A stretch of 64,000 bases of DNA, from positions 119,139,547 to 119,203,546 of the forward strand of contig CM051455.1 in NCBI GenBank assembly GCA_028274465.1. Direction: 5' to 3'. The notes below the pieces were generated by a model. The model was not told where the DNA came from and ran no database searches. It saw only the letters and a program-made list of their open reading frames with translations. Positions 53,821-63,249 of the stretch are shown one piece after another (the first letter of the stretch is position 1; every line of letters begins with the position of its first letter). The DNA comes from Plantago ovata (Eukaryota; Streptophyta; Magnoliopsida; Lamiales; Plantaginaceae). Made by a program: the position numbers and the translations under genes.

Positions 53821-55221
53821 TGATGATGTCGTTTTTGACCAATTAAATTTGTTTAATAGCCAAAGAACACTTATCACTACACAAACTAGAGTGCAATGGC
53901 AAGTTGTCCCCGAGTGTCGTTCTCTCGGGACCTAACGTGGCTTTGTTTGTGGTTTTTGCTAGTTATTTCAGACAACGCGTTCAAGTGTTTATAGAATTGT
54001 TTTCTTAGAACAAAGCAACGAGTCAGATTGTTGTAATCAAGTTTGGAAAACGGTTGGTGGTAGAAATCAAATACACATGCATGGGTTACGAATATGCTCA
54101 CAAGTTCAGTGCGTAAAATCTTCGATCAAGTCTGCTAAGCAACTCGTCTAGGTAACTTTCAAGACACACATCATAAAAGACCACTATCAATACTTTAGAG
54201 GTGCTTGTCACTAACACCATTTATCTAGCATGCTGCAAATCTCTAACATACAATCCTATAGCTTTCATTGACCAAGAGTTTGTCACTATACTCAATTCGA
54301 ATATATTTTATAGACAACTAAGAATCATATGAAGGAATTTGCAGCAAGATTGACTCACAACCTCATGTAAGCATAAATATAACCCATAGCATGCATATTC
54401 CAGATTCTACCACCAACACAAAGGATTTAGCTACTCATATTCATCAACATAGACATCAAATCATATGAATTGAAAATAGAATACATCAAATCAAACTACT
54501 GGACAAGAGATAATGATACAATGTTACCACCAAGCTGTCACTAATCGGTGGGTATTGATGAAAACCTCTCGGTAGATGAAACAATGGATGCAATCCTATG
54601 CCAAAACCTTTAATCCAATCTAAAATACAATGTAATTTGAGTTTTCTCTGAGTTTTGGGGCTTAGGAGCTCTGCCAAAACGAAGCCAATGTTCAAAAGTA
54701 TGGAAAAAGTAACTGAAAATTCGATTAAAGAAGGAAAATCCCGATTTGTAACTGCTGCCAAGCGGACCGCTTGGGGCTGCCAAGCGGAGCGCTTGGCAGG
54801 CGAAGCGCTTGGGGCCTCCAAGCGCTTCGCTTGGTCTGTTGTACAATTGCCACTGGAATTTGAAGCGCTCCGCTTCACTATTGCAGGCGCTTAGCTTGGC
54901 TCCTGGGCAGATTTTTGTCTTGCAACTCAATCCTTTTGCCCTCGTACAGCCCTCGGGTACCTTGGACTCATCCTTCTCAATGCTTATTGATGCTCAAGCA
55001 CTCACGAACAAGCCGTGGAGATCAAGAAACTTCAACGGGGCCATTTTCTATCAAAAAACTCGTTTTTAGCTCCAAAAATGCCATTTCGTTCCTAAGTGCC
55101 TGAAAATGCAGAAAACACAAAACGTGACACTATTCTACAAAACTAACCAAAAAAACTAAGCAAAAAGACAACAAAAGAAGCTAAAAAAGACAAGATAAAC
55201 GTGTCAAAAATACGTTCATCA
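53821..55221 (-). repeat. Element C 5' LTR
   Basis: 1401 bp, TGATGATGTCG to ACGTTCATCA, with a palindrome array at about 54766-54900 of the same units as the partner LTR. Confidence 0.92.
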
Positions 55222-55226
55222 TATTT

Positions 55227-57738
55227 CTTGGGAGAGATTCTTCCCTTTGATTTCTTTGTACCTTGAGTTCAATCCATGTGAACATTTGGTTCAATATGGC
55301 TGTAGGAAAGAACTCATTCACCAGCAAATCTTCCATCTTTAAGATCCAGCAACTATGAATGTTTCTGATTACATTCTGAGTGGTTTCATCATTGCTGGTC
55401 TTTGTATATTCGATGCCGGAGCCAATAGCAATGCTGGCCAGCCTCTTTTCTTCCTGTCTTTGCCTTCTTCTTCTTGATTTAGCATTGTCTTGATCTCTTG
55501 CTGAAGAGTCAGACGAGAAATGCTTTGAGTGGCCAGACGGAGTCAAGGCTGTTAAAGGTCTAGCTCTTATGGCTTGAGCTATTGTTTGATTGTCATCATC
55601 TTCATCATCTTCATTCAGATTTTGATGACTTTCAGTATGGCAAAAATCTTGAGTTTCAGTAGCGGTTTTTCTCTTTTTGGTACTTGCTGAATTCAACTCA
55701 GATTCTGCTTGCCTTTTAGAACTTTGCTCTTTTTCAGCAAGCGGTTCTATGGGCAGTGGCTCATCAACAGCAGGAGGGGTTTGGTTTCTTTTTCTGGTAC
55801 TTTTCTTTTCCCCCTTAGACATGGATTGCAACATCGGAGTGATTTGCAGAGAATAGAACTCATTGCAATTTTCAGCAAGAGTGCTTAAACTATTATACTT
55901 CATGATGATTTGTTGCTGATCAGAAGTCATTTTTAACAATTCTTTTTGAATGCTCATCATGTTCTCTTCATGTCTTTTCTCTGTTGCGGCCTTCTCATCC
56001 ATGAAAGTCTGAGCCTTCACGAGAGCGGTCTTTGCTAGCTTGAGGGATTGGCTTACATCTTCTTCATAGCTCTTGTGATAAAGACTGATGTCTTTCTGAG
56101 CTATTGTCAAAGTAGTAGTGCGTCTCAGCACTGTAGCCAATATTTTTCCAAGGTCAAGTGGGCTCTCAGCAAGCAATGCCTCATCTTCTGCTTTGCAGGC
56201 ATCATGGACTTTATTTAGTGCCAAAATTCTAGGAGTAAACTCCTCAACTCTTGGGAACGGCACTAGATGTGGTGCCAAGGAATGAACTTTTAGTTCTAAA
56301 GCAAACTGATCATCCTTTATCAGCAATTCTCCTGTTAGACCATCGTCTAAATCATTTATGTAATCAGGAGGAGGGATTTGAACCACTTTTGGGTCTCTTT
56401 TGGATTGTTCATCCTCATTTTCTGATAAGTAGTCGTCATCCTCAGATTCATCAAGTTCAGCAACCTTGGAACCTAAGTCAGCAGCTTCACTTCCTTTTTG
56501 TTGAGTGGTTGCTGATGGCAACACTTCAGACTCAACAACTGGAGTTTCACCAGTAGTTAGTTTTAATTGAGTAGTTGCTGAAGGCAACATTTGAGACTCA
56601 ATGACTGGAGTTTTGCCAGTAGTTAGTTTTAATTGAGTTCGGGACTCAATTACTGGAGTTTCGCCAGTAGTAAATGGAAGGGAGGGGACTTCCTTTGATC
56701 TTACTCCTGAAGATTGACCAATATCTAGATCCTTCGTATGCCTTGCATGGATCAAGAGACTGTTCTGTAGAGCGCGTTGGTAATCTTCATCCTGTTCATC
56801 ATCATCATCAAGGTTTTCTTCAGTAACCTTGGCATCAGAAACTGGACTTTTGCCATTTTTCAAGGCAGCCCTTTTTCTGGCATATTCCTCTTCGGTATCA
56901 GCACCTTGCACAGGTGCTTGATTTTCATCAGCAGCAACAGCAGGAGGTTGAGATTCTTGCTGAGGTTGTTGTTGTTCAGCTTGCTGATTTTCTTGTGGAG
57001 TATTTTCAGCAACTGTTAATTTCAAACCTCCAGCATCAGGACTTGGACCTTGATTGTCATCATCGTCTTTCTTGTCCTTGGAATCTTTCCCTTCATCATC
57101 ACTTGGATCAGTGGGAATGTACTCATCTTCTTCCTCTTCATCATCATCGGTCAGAATTACTAGCTCAAGGTGCTTGTATAAAGCAACACTTTTCACTTCC
57201 TCTTCCTCATTGATTTTCTGGGGATCAGCCACCACAGGTACAAATGAACCTTTGAGCATCACAGCTTGTTCAGCTGGAGAGGCACTCTTGAATTTTGCCT
57301 TCATATTCTCTCTGATTTGAGCAATCAGATTCGAGCTCATTTGCTGAGAATATGTCATTTCTTCAGGGAGGATGGAGTGAACAAATGTTTCGAGCTTCAG
57401 CAGATAAGATCTCTTTTTCTCGTTTGAAAGATGAAGATGGAGATCAGAGAAGTCCATTCGCCTATATCTATGCCAGTTGCTGACGAACTTAGCAACTTGT
57501 GACAAAGTGGTTCTTTTAAAGTTCAAGTACAGTTCCTCAGAACTTACTTGTTGATCTTCAATGATGATTACCACTTCAGTGGTCTCCTTTTGAGCCTGAA
57601 AAAGAACATTATTTAGATCAGGATTGGTTTGGAAGATTGTTTTAGAGTACAAAGCTGAAACATGAATTACCTGCTGAGATTCAGCAAGCTCATGTTGTAC
57701 AATTTCCATTCCTTGAGGAGCTTGAATAGCATCCTCCA
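55227..57738 (-). pseudogene. Element E envelope-like region, middle part
   Basis: A long open stretch between Cassandra and element C. It contains helical and acidic regions (ILTDDDEEEEDEYIP, DEDDDNQ), a repeated phrase near residues 365-430 (TTGETPVIES, TTGKTPVIES, TTGETPVVES), and basic, nuclear-signal-like runs (KSTRKRNQ, KSRRRRQRQEEKR). No transmembrane segment is evident, so 'envelope-like' refers only to position after pol. Function unknown. This is a piece of a fossil gene. Confidence 0.55.
57596..57670 (-). other. Intron-like segment 3 in the E envelope-like region
   Basis: 75 nt, preceded by CAGCAG, starting GTAATTCATG and ending TTTTTCAG on the minus strand. It is stop-free in the surrounding frame. 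Confidence 0.45.
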
Positions 57739-57815
57739 TGTAACGCCCCAGATTTCAGAAGCTTAAAAGGGTTGAGAACGCTACTCATACCATCAAGGAT
57801 CACCTTTCTTTTCGG

Positions 57816-57895
57816 GAATCCACCTAGAAGAACTTCAGAGTTAAGCGTGCTTGCTCTGGAGCAATTCTAGGATGGGTGACCCACTGGGAAGCTCC
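57816..57895 (+). promoter_or_regulatory. 5S rRNA-like Pol III promoter in Cassandra LTR 1
   Basis: AGTTAAGCGTGCTTG (from 57839) corresponds to the 5S box A region and AGGATGGGTGACC (57869-57881) to box C, with matching spacing. In Cassandra these drive RNA polymerase III transcription. Confidence 0.88.
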
Positions 57896-58225
57896 CGGTG
57901 CGTGCACGAGTGAGGACAAATTGTGCGGATTAGAACCCGTGTTGGTCTGTGGAGCCAGCATATCACCCCGGAGAGTGCCCATGAGTAACCACGCCCGCCG
58001 GATTGGTCGGGTCGTTACAAATGGTATCAGAGCCTAGATCAACCCAAAGCCCGCATCGGGTGGACGGTTGGTAAAGGTTATTGTCAGTTTGTCACCCCCA
58101 CCACTTAAGGCGCTCGACGAGGACGTCGAGGCTTTAAGGGGGGTAGATTGTAACGCCCCAGATTTCAGAAGCTTAAAAGGGTTGAGAACGCTACTCATAC
58201 CATCAAGGTGCACCTTTCTTTTCGG

Positions 58226-58305
58226 GAATCCACCTAGAAGAACTTCAGAGTTAAGCGTGCTTGCTCTGGAGCAATTCTAGGATGGGTGACCCACTGGGAA
58301 GCTCC
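58226..58305 (+). promoter_or_regulatory. 5S rRNA-like Pol III promoter in Cassandra LTR 2
   Basis: The same boxes as in LTR 1, with AGTTAAGCGTGCTTG from 58249 and AGGATGGGTGACC at 58279-58291, unchanged between the two LTRs. Confidence 0.85.
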
Positions 58306-58444
58306 CGGTGCGCGCACGAGTGAGGACAAATTGCGCGGATTAGAACCCGTGTTGGTCTGTGGGGCCAGCATATCACCCCGGAGAGCGCCCATGAGTAACC
58401 ACGCCGGCTGGATTGGTCGGGTCGTTACACTCCATTTGTTCATC

Positions 58445-58516
58445 CTGAAATAAATTTGAGTTAGATACAAGTACTAAGCTGTCAAACGTAGTTTTATTAC
58501 CAAAAACATTAACTAC
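58445..58516 (-). other. Intron-like segment 2 in the E envelope-like region
   Basis: 72 nt, preceded by CAGCAG, starting GTAGTTAATG and ending TTATTTCAG on the minus strand. It has no stop in frame. Confidence 0.45.
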
Positions 58517-58585
58517 CTGCTGAGCAGGGAGTGTTGGTTCTGGTGCAGAGGCTTCAGCAACCATCTGACTTGCATCTTGAGAAGT

Positions 58586-58660
58586 CTGTAGAGATAACAT
58601 AATATTAGCAAAAGAATAAGTTTCAGAATTTGAAGTTTTACTGATGGTTGAATTAACTAC
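58586..58660 (-). other. Intron-like segment 1 in the E envelope-like region
   Basis: 75 nt, preceded by CAGCAG, starting GTAGTTAATT and ending TCTCTACAG on the minus strand. It has no stop in frame. Confidence 0.45.
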
Positions 58661-60735
58661 CTGCTGAAGAAGGACAGGTTGTGGCTCAGTCCTTTCAGCA
58701 TTAACAGTTTCTTCAGCTTCTTGGACTGTTTCTTCAGCAGACTTCTTGTCTTGCTCTATTTGAGAAAGCTGTGCGGTTTCAGCAATATCCCTTGTCTCTG
58801 AAATGACAAGTTGAGCAGAAGCATCTTGACCCTTGAGCTCACTGCTTGTCATGAAGACATCAATGGATTTGTTGGATGATTCTTCAATCTCCAACTCCAT
58901 TTTTTGGCTTATAGCTTCCAGTACAAACTGGACTTTGTCGATTGATGTCTTGGGTGAACTTGGGCCAGTATTCTCAGCATCACGAGATGCGTCGTTGAAT
59001 AGTGCTTCTTGTGTTTCAACAACTTCTGGAACTGGAACCATTGCTGTCTCAGCAACTGGTCCTTCAGCAAGCGGGGTTTCAGCAACTTGATGAGTTGCTT
59101 GTTCAGCAACCATCTTTTCAGCAGCATCAACAAGTGCCGCTTGTTGCAGATCAGCAGCAATGTCACTTGCTGGTTCCATAGTTGGATCATCTAAATTATC
59201 TACAATGTAGATATCTGGAACTTGGGCAGGAATTTCATTTCCACTGCCTTGTGGTCTGTTCTCAATAGACGTATCAACGTTAAGTCGATCATTAAAGGCT
59301 TCCGCAAACACTTCAATGTTGCTGACATAGGCTTCAGTAACTACCTTGTCAACATCTACTGGCACATGCGTTTCAGCATTTGTTTGTGAATTGTCTGAGA
59401 GGTCTTGGACAACAGGAACTGACTTGCGAGCCAGTGTTTTCTTCCTTGTGTTGATGGTCCGTTTCCTCTTTGGTACGGGATTTGCTGTTGACGCTGCAGT
59501 CTGAGTGTCATCATCAGCTTTTCTCTTTTTCTTGTTAGATTTCTTTAGTTTCCCAGCAGACACGTCAGTAGTTGCATTTTCAGCAACGGCTGGTGTACAC
59601 GTACCTTGTTGATCATCTACAGCAGTTTCATTTATGTCACCACCACCAACAGCAGTTTCATCTCTAAGTTGTTGAGTGGTGACATCTGCAGCTGTTGTAT
59701 ACCTTTCTTGCTGGCTTGTGCTGACAACATTTGCAGCTGTTGTCTTCTTTGATTTTTCGAGCTTCTTGCCAGCAATCTTAGGTACATTCTGCTTGTAGAA
59801 AGATCTTCCCACATTGCATACAGATTTCTTGATTGGCAATGGGTTTCTCAGCTGAATCCTGAAATGTTCAAGGATGTAGCATATCTATATTCCATACATA
59901 ACTGGAAAGGAAGGTGAGACCTTGTTGTCTTCTACCTTTACCTTCAACTTAGTAACACAATCAACAAGCCTGTTGAAAATGTACTTAGCCCAGTTAAGTT
60001 CCGTTTTATTTTCATGGATATGCATCAGCAGCGGCCATCTTCTCAGGCCTACTTGGTCAATTTCTCCAACTTGGGAGTCAAGAACTTTTATTAGTAGCAG
60101 AGCTACTAGACCAAGTGAATGGCAGAGATGCTTTCTCTTAACGTGCTTTGTCCAAGTCACGGGAGCAATCTCGCCTTTCTTCATTTTCTCATTTCTGACG
60201 TGAAGAAAGCTTCAATTTCTTCGTCAGTGGCAATGACGTCATCTTTAGTTCCAGTGGTTGGAATCTGAAAGATTTCCGCTAAATCAGTCCATTTCAGGAC
60301 GATTTGCGTGTTCTGAACTGTAGTAAAGATCACTTTTTCAGTGACTCCTTTACTATCAGTAAGGGACTGGATTTCTGCATTGTTGTAGAATTCCATTGTA
60401 TCTATCATGCTCACTTGCTTAGTGCGAGCAGATATGAAGTTCATGAGGCCTTGCTGCTTGATAAACTCAAGCGCCTCTTCATTCTCGTCATCAAGTTCTT
60501 GTTCATAGAAGTACCTAATGTACTTCTCTTTAGCAAAACCTCCCCATTGCATCAACATCTCACACTTTGCAGTGTCAAGATATGACGGAGGCATAGGTTT
60601 TTCCGATATTCTATCGTTTTTCAACACAACTTTCGTTGTGTTTGTTGCCGGAGTAGTCACTGGAGCAGTGCGTATCTTAGCACTGTCAACATTAGATGAC
60701 TTTGAGGACTTAGAAGACTGTCTCTTGGGTGCCAT

Positions 60736-61487
60736 TTCTTTTATAGAGAAGAAAATTGTGTACGAAAAGAGATAGTTTGCTTTTTCACCGGAGGTACAGT
60801 AGATTCAGGCTAAAATTTGCAGAGAAAGGAAATGTGAGTTAAAGAATTTTGTCATTTCTGTAACTCCTTCTTTATATAGTGACTCTGGTATGTGAGAAAC
60901 TCAATCGATTTGAGTTCTCAGCAAGGGTAAAACAGAGAAACACAGGCGTTAGTGGAGCCTTTGCATTAAATGCGTAGTGGCCCACTAACTTCAAACCGTC
61001 AGAGCACTCTCTCTCTTTGTTTTATTAACCGTTAGATTAGTAACTCCTTTTAATCAATGGCCACGATTGAATTTCATGTCATGATTATTACGAGTTTATC
61101 TGTGCCCGATTAACGTCACAAATTGATTTTACCGAGTTTTAAGGGATTAGATTGCTTGCTGAAATAGACAATAATCTTTTCAGCGAGTTTGAATTATCAC
61201 CTGAGATACTTGCTGAAAGTTCCCCCTTACTCAGATATCTCATATTTTCATGATTTTAAAAGATATTTCTGATTTCCCGTATCAGTAAATTCTTTTGTAC
61301 TTGAGATATCCATTGGTAAAATCTGAGAAATGAGTTTTGCTCTTTTTCTGAGTTTCTGTCTCAGAATATTCCCTTGATACTTGAATACCTGTTTCAGTAT
61401 CTTCGATTGTCTGAATGCCTATTTCAGCAATCCTTAAGGTCTTTCTCTTACTGAGTGCCTGTCTCAACAAGTGATCAAGTTTCCTAA
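60736..61487 (-). other. Element E post-pol noncoding region with internal TATA box
   Basis: Homologous to 28470-29208 of D1 but reversed. It keeps the TATA (ACTATATAAAG on the minus strand, 60871-60878 core), the pyrimidine-rich leader and the CTGA...TCAG repeats. It ends at 61487 where the D4 LTR begins. Confidence 0.75.
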
Positions 61488-63139
61488 TGTTAGGAAACTT
61501 GTAATTTTGATGAGCAATTAACCATGCTAAATTAAGGAAAGTCCAGTAACTAGTACTCTTAAGGTCCATAGGAATTTAGAATTTTAAGGACATTGTAAAA
61601 GAGGAACGTTTGCTGAAGACTTAGATTAGGTGTTAGTTAAGATGGTTTTTACCGCGTATGATGTATTTTATTTTCTGAAAAGAAAATAACTTATTGATGC
61701 TGTAGCTTATGATGTATCTTATTTTCTGAAAAGAAGATAACCTATTGAAGCATTTGCTGACGATGTACTTTGTTTTTACAAACAAACTATTGAAGCATTT
61801 AGAAACCGCTCAGAATCTTGAAGATTATTGAAGATCTGAAGACTTGAAGAACTCGAAGATCTGAAGACTTGAAGATTGCTGAAGACTGGTATCTACAAAG
61901 GCACGTGTTGCTCAGAAAGTGGAAACTTCAGCAACAGCATTGCATAAGTGAAAATCTGAAAAACAGAGTAGGTTGTGCTTGCTGAAACTGAGACTGACCA
62001 CTTGCTGATGGAACATATGTGACCTCTTGCTGAAAGTACTGAATTTGCGCTCCAATGTTACTGTTTGAATTCTATTCAAATATGCATTAAATGCAAAGCT
62101 TGCACGCGAAGGACATGAAGACTAGAAGACAAACAAGGACGCTGCTTAAAGTACAAAAGCAAGATAGTGACATCTTAAGGATCAAAAGCCTTGGAATTTA
62201 AAATTCAAACGGCTCCTTATTTTCACTATAAATAGAGGTCATCCGGCGATGAGTTGAAGTGTGTCAACAACGTGATCAAACTCTCACTTGTGCTTAAACT
62301 CACATACCTTCAAACTCTCTATACTGCCATTGATCCGTTCCAAGACTTAAAGCTTAAAAAAGCTACTTGTGAAGAAGTAGAACAAACTCAGCTAAGAAAT
62401 TAGTTAAGTGTTCTTTCTTTCGAACAAGAACAAGTCTTGACACCAGAAACAATCAAACTTGTTTACTGCAAAGTATTCAAAGTTGTGTTTCTTAGATTAC
62501 TTGTTGTAACTGAATAAGTTATAATTAAGTTATCTCACCCCAAAACTCTCTAACTGAAAATACACCCTTTCAGGCGTGATATTCAGGGGGAACTTAATCG
62601 AGCATAGTTTTGCTGATTAAAAGTACCAAGTTTGGTGGAGAACAAGGTTATGTTCTCTAGATTAGGTTGGAGACAAAGCAAGTGTGCTTTGGTTTCTGTT
62701 GAATCGCTCTAGATAGGAGATTGTAAGGAACCTCAATCATATCTTAGTGGATTCATTCCTAAGAAAGGACAAAGTGGATTAGTTGAGAGATTACGCCACT
62801 CTCAGATACCACTATAAAAGTGTTTGTGTGATTTACTTATTGTACTTAGTTTTCAGCAAATCATATTTGTCTGTACACAGTCACTCACATCACTTGCTGA
62901 AACCTTTACTAACTGAAAGAGCACTTATTGTATCAAAGACTTCCGCTCTCTGATTTTAAGTATCAACAAACCAAGCTACTGAAAAGTAACTTACGCTTGC
63001 TGAGAAAGTTAAGTATCAGCAAACTCATTACTGAAAAGTAATAAGCACTTGCAGAAAAAGTTTTAAACGATGAAAGTTTGAAAACACTATTCACCCCCCC
63101 CCCCTTCTAGTCTTTTCTTGTTGTTTAAAGGGACCAACA
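61488..63139 (+). repeat. D4 5' LTR
   Basis: 1652 bp, from TGTTAGGAAACTTG to GGGACCAACA. The extra length compared with D1 is mainly a short tandem duplication at about 61650-61745 (TATGATGTAT and TTTTCTGAAAAGAA repeated). The TATA box is kept (CACTATAAATAGAGG, about 62224). Confidence 0.88.
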
Positions 63140-63249
63140 AGTGGTATCAGAGCCAGGTTCTTTAACCTTCAGCACTGAACCTAGATCCCCTTAGGTGCTT
63201 TCCGTAAATCACTCTCACTTGATCAGTTTGGTAGTGCTTTGCTGATAGG

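Larger units (their letters stand above)
48614..55221 (-). mobile_element. Element C: Gypsy-type gag-protease retrotransposon, complete ends
   Basis: LTRs at 48614-50016 and 53821-55221 are about 1.4 kb each, flanked by a perfect target duplication TATTT (48609-48613 and 55222-55226). The primer-binding site at 53802-53817 reads TGGCGCCGTTGCCGGA on the minus strand. Gag-protease is at 53638-51914; no pol and no second ORF are seen. By hand count the LTRs differ at about 30 of 1400 positions, suggesting somewhat under one million years at 1.3e-8 per site per year, a little older than B. The coding frame looks open. Confidence 0.92.
57739..58429 (+). mobile_element. Cassandra TRIM retrotransposon
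   Basis: Two 281-bp LTRs (57739-58019 and 58149-58429) enclose only 129 bases. Each LTR starts TGTAACGCCCC and ends GGTCGTTACA. TGGTATCAGAGC (58022-58033) is the tRNA-Met primer site, and AAGGGGGGTAGAT before the second LTR is the polypurine tract. A perfect target duplication CTCCA flanks it (57734-57738, 58430-58434). Each LTR carries a 5S rRNA-like block, the hallmark of Cassandra. By hand count the LTRs differ at 8 of 281 positions, about one million years at 1.3e-8 per site per year. It has no genes and looks whole. Confidence 0.95.
58430..60735 (-). pseudogene. Element E envelope-like region, N-terminal part
   Basis: It starts MAPKRQSSKSSKSSNV, as in D1 (29209). The first part has WGGFAKEKYIRYFYEQ, then MEFYNNAEIQSL and VLKWTDLAEIFQIPTTG, which by eye recall proteins carried after pol or protease in other plant LTR elements. 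A second stretch (60184-59885) has RRWPLLMHIHENKTELNWAKYIFNRLVD. The third (59839 onward) is long, low in hydrophobic residues and rich in A, E, T and V, with basic runs such as KLKKSNKKKRKADD and VPKRKRTINTRKK that could be nuclear signals. The function is unknown, and the copy is broken. Confidence 0.58.
36721..61487 (-). mobile_element. Element E: Ty1/Copia element with nested B, C and Cassandra
   Basis: A minus-strand Copia element of the same family as D1. Its 3' LTR occupies 36721-38192 plus 47777-47890, split by B; without B it is about 1585 bp, like the D1 LTR. A polypurine tract (AAAAAGGGGGAAATT on the minus strand, 47891-47905) lies next to it. The envelope-like region spans about 60735-47900 and is split by C and a Cassandra TRIM. 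Post-pol DNA runs up to 61487, where D4 begins. Gag, pol and the 5' LTR are not in the window. It is broken by these insertions and a few other changes. Confidence 0.82.

Noticed and set aside
39124-54900. CRISPR-like array of regularly repeated palindromes
   Set aside because: The units are self-palindromes without constant spacers, lie inside LTRs in a plant genome, and recur in both LTRs of each element.
55181-57739. A host nuclear protein gene with acidic and basic regions
   Set aside because: It follows the start homologous to the D1 envelope-like ORF, leads to a polypurine tract and Copia LTR, and is therefore part of element E.
57816-58305. Two 5S rRNA genes
   Set aside because: Only the internal promoter part resembles 5S RNA. 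The rest does not, and both blocks lie in paired LTRs of a TRIM.
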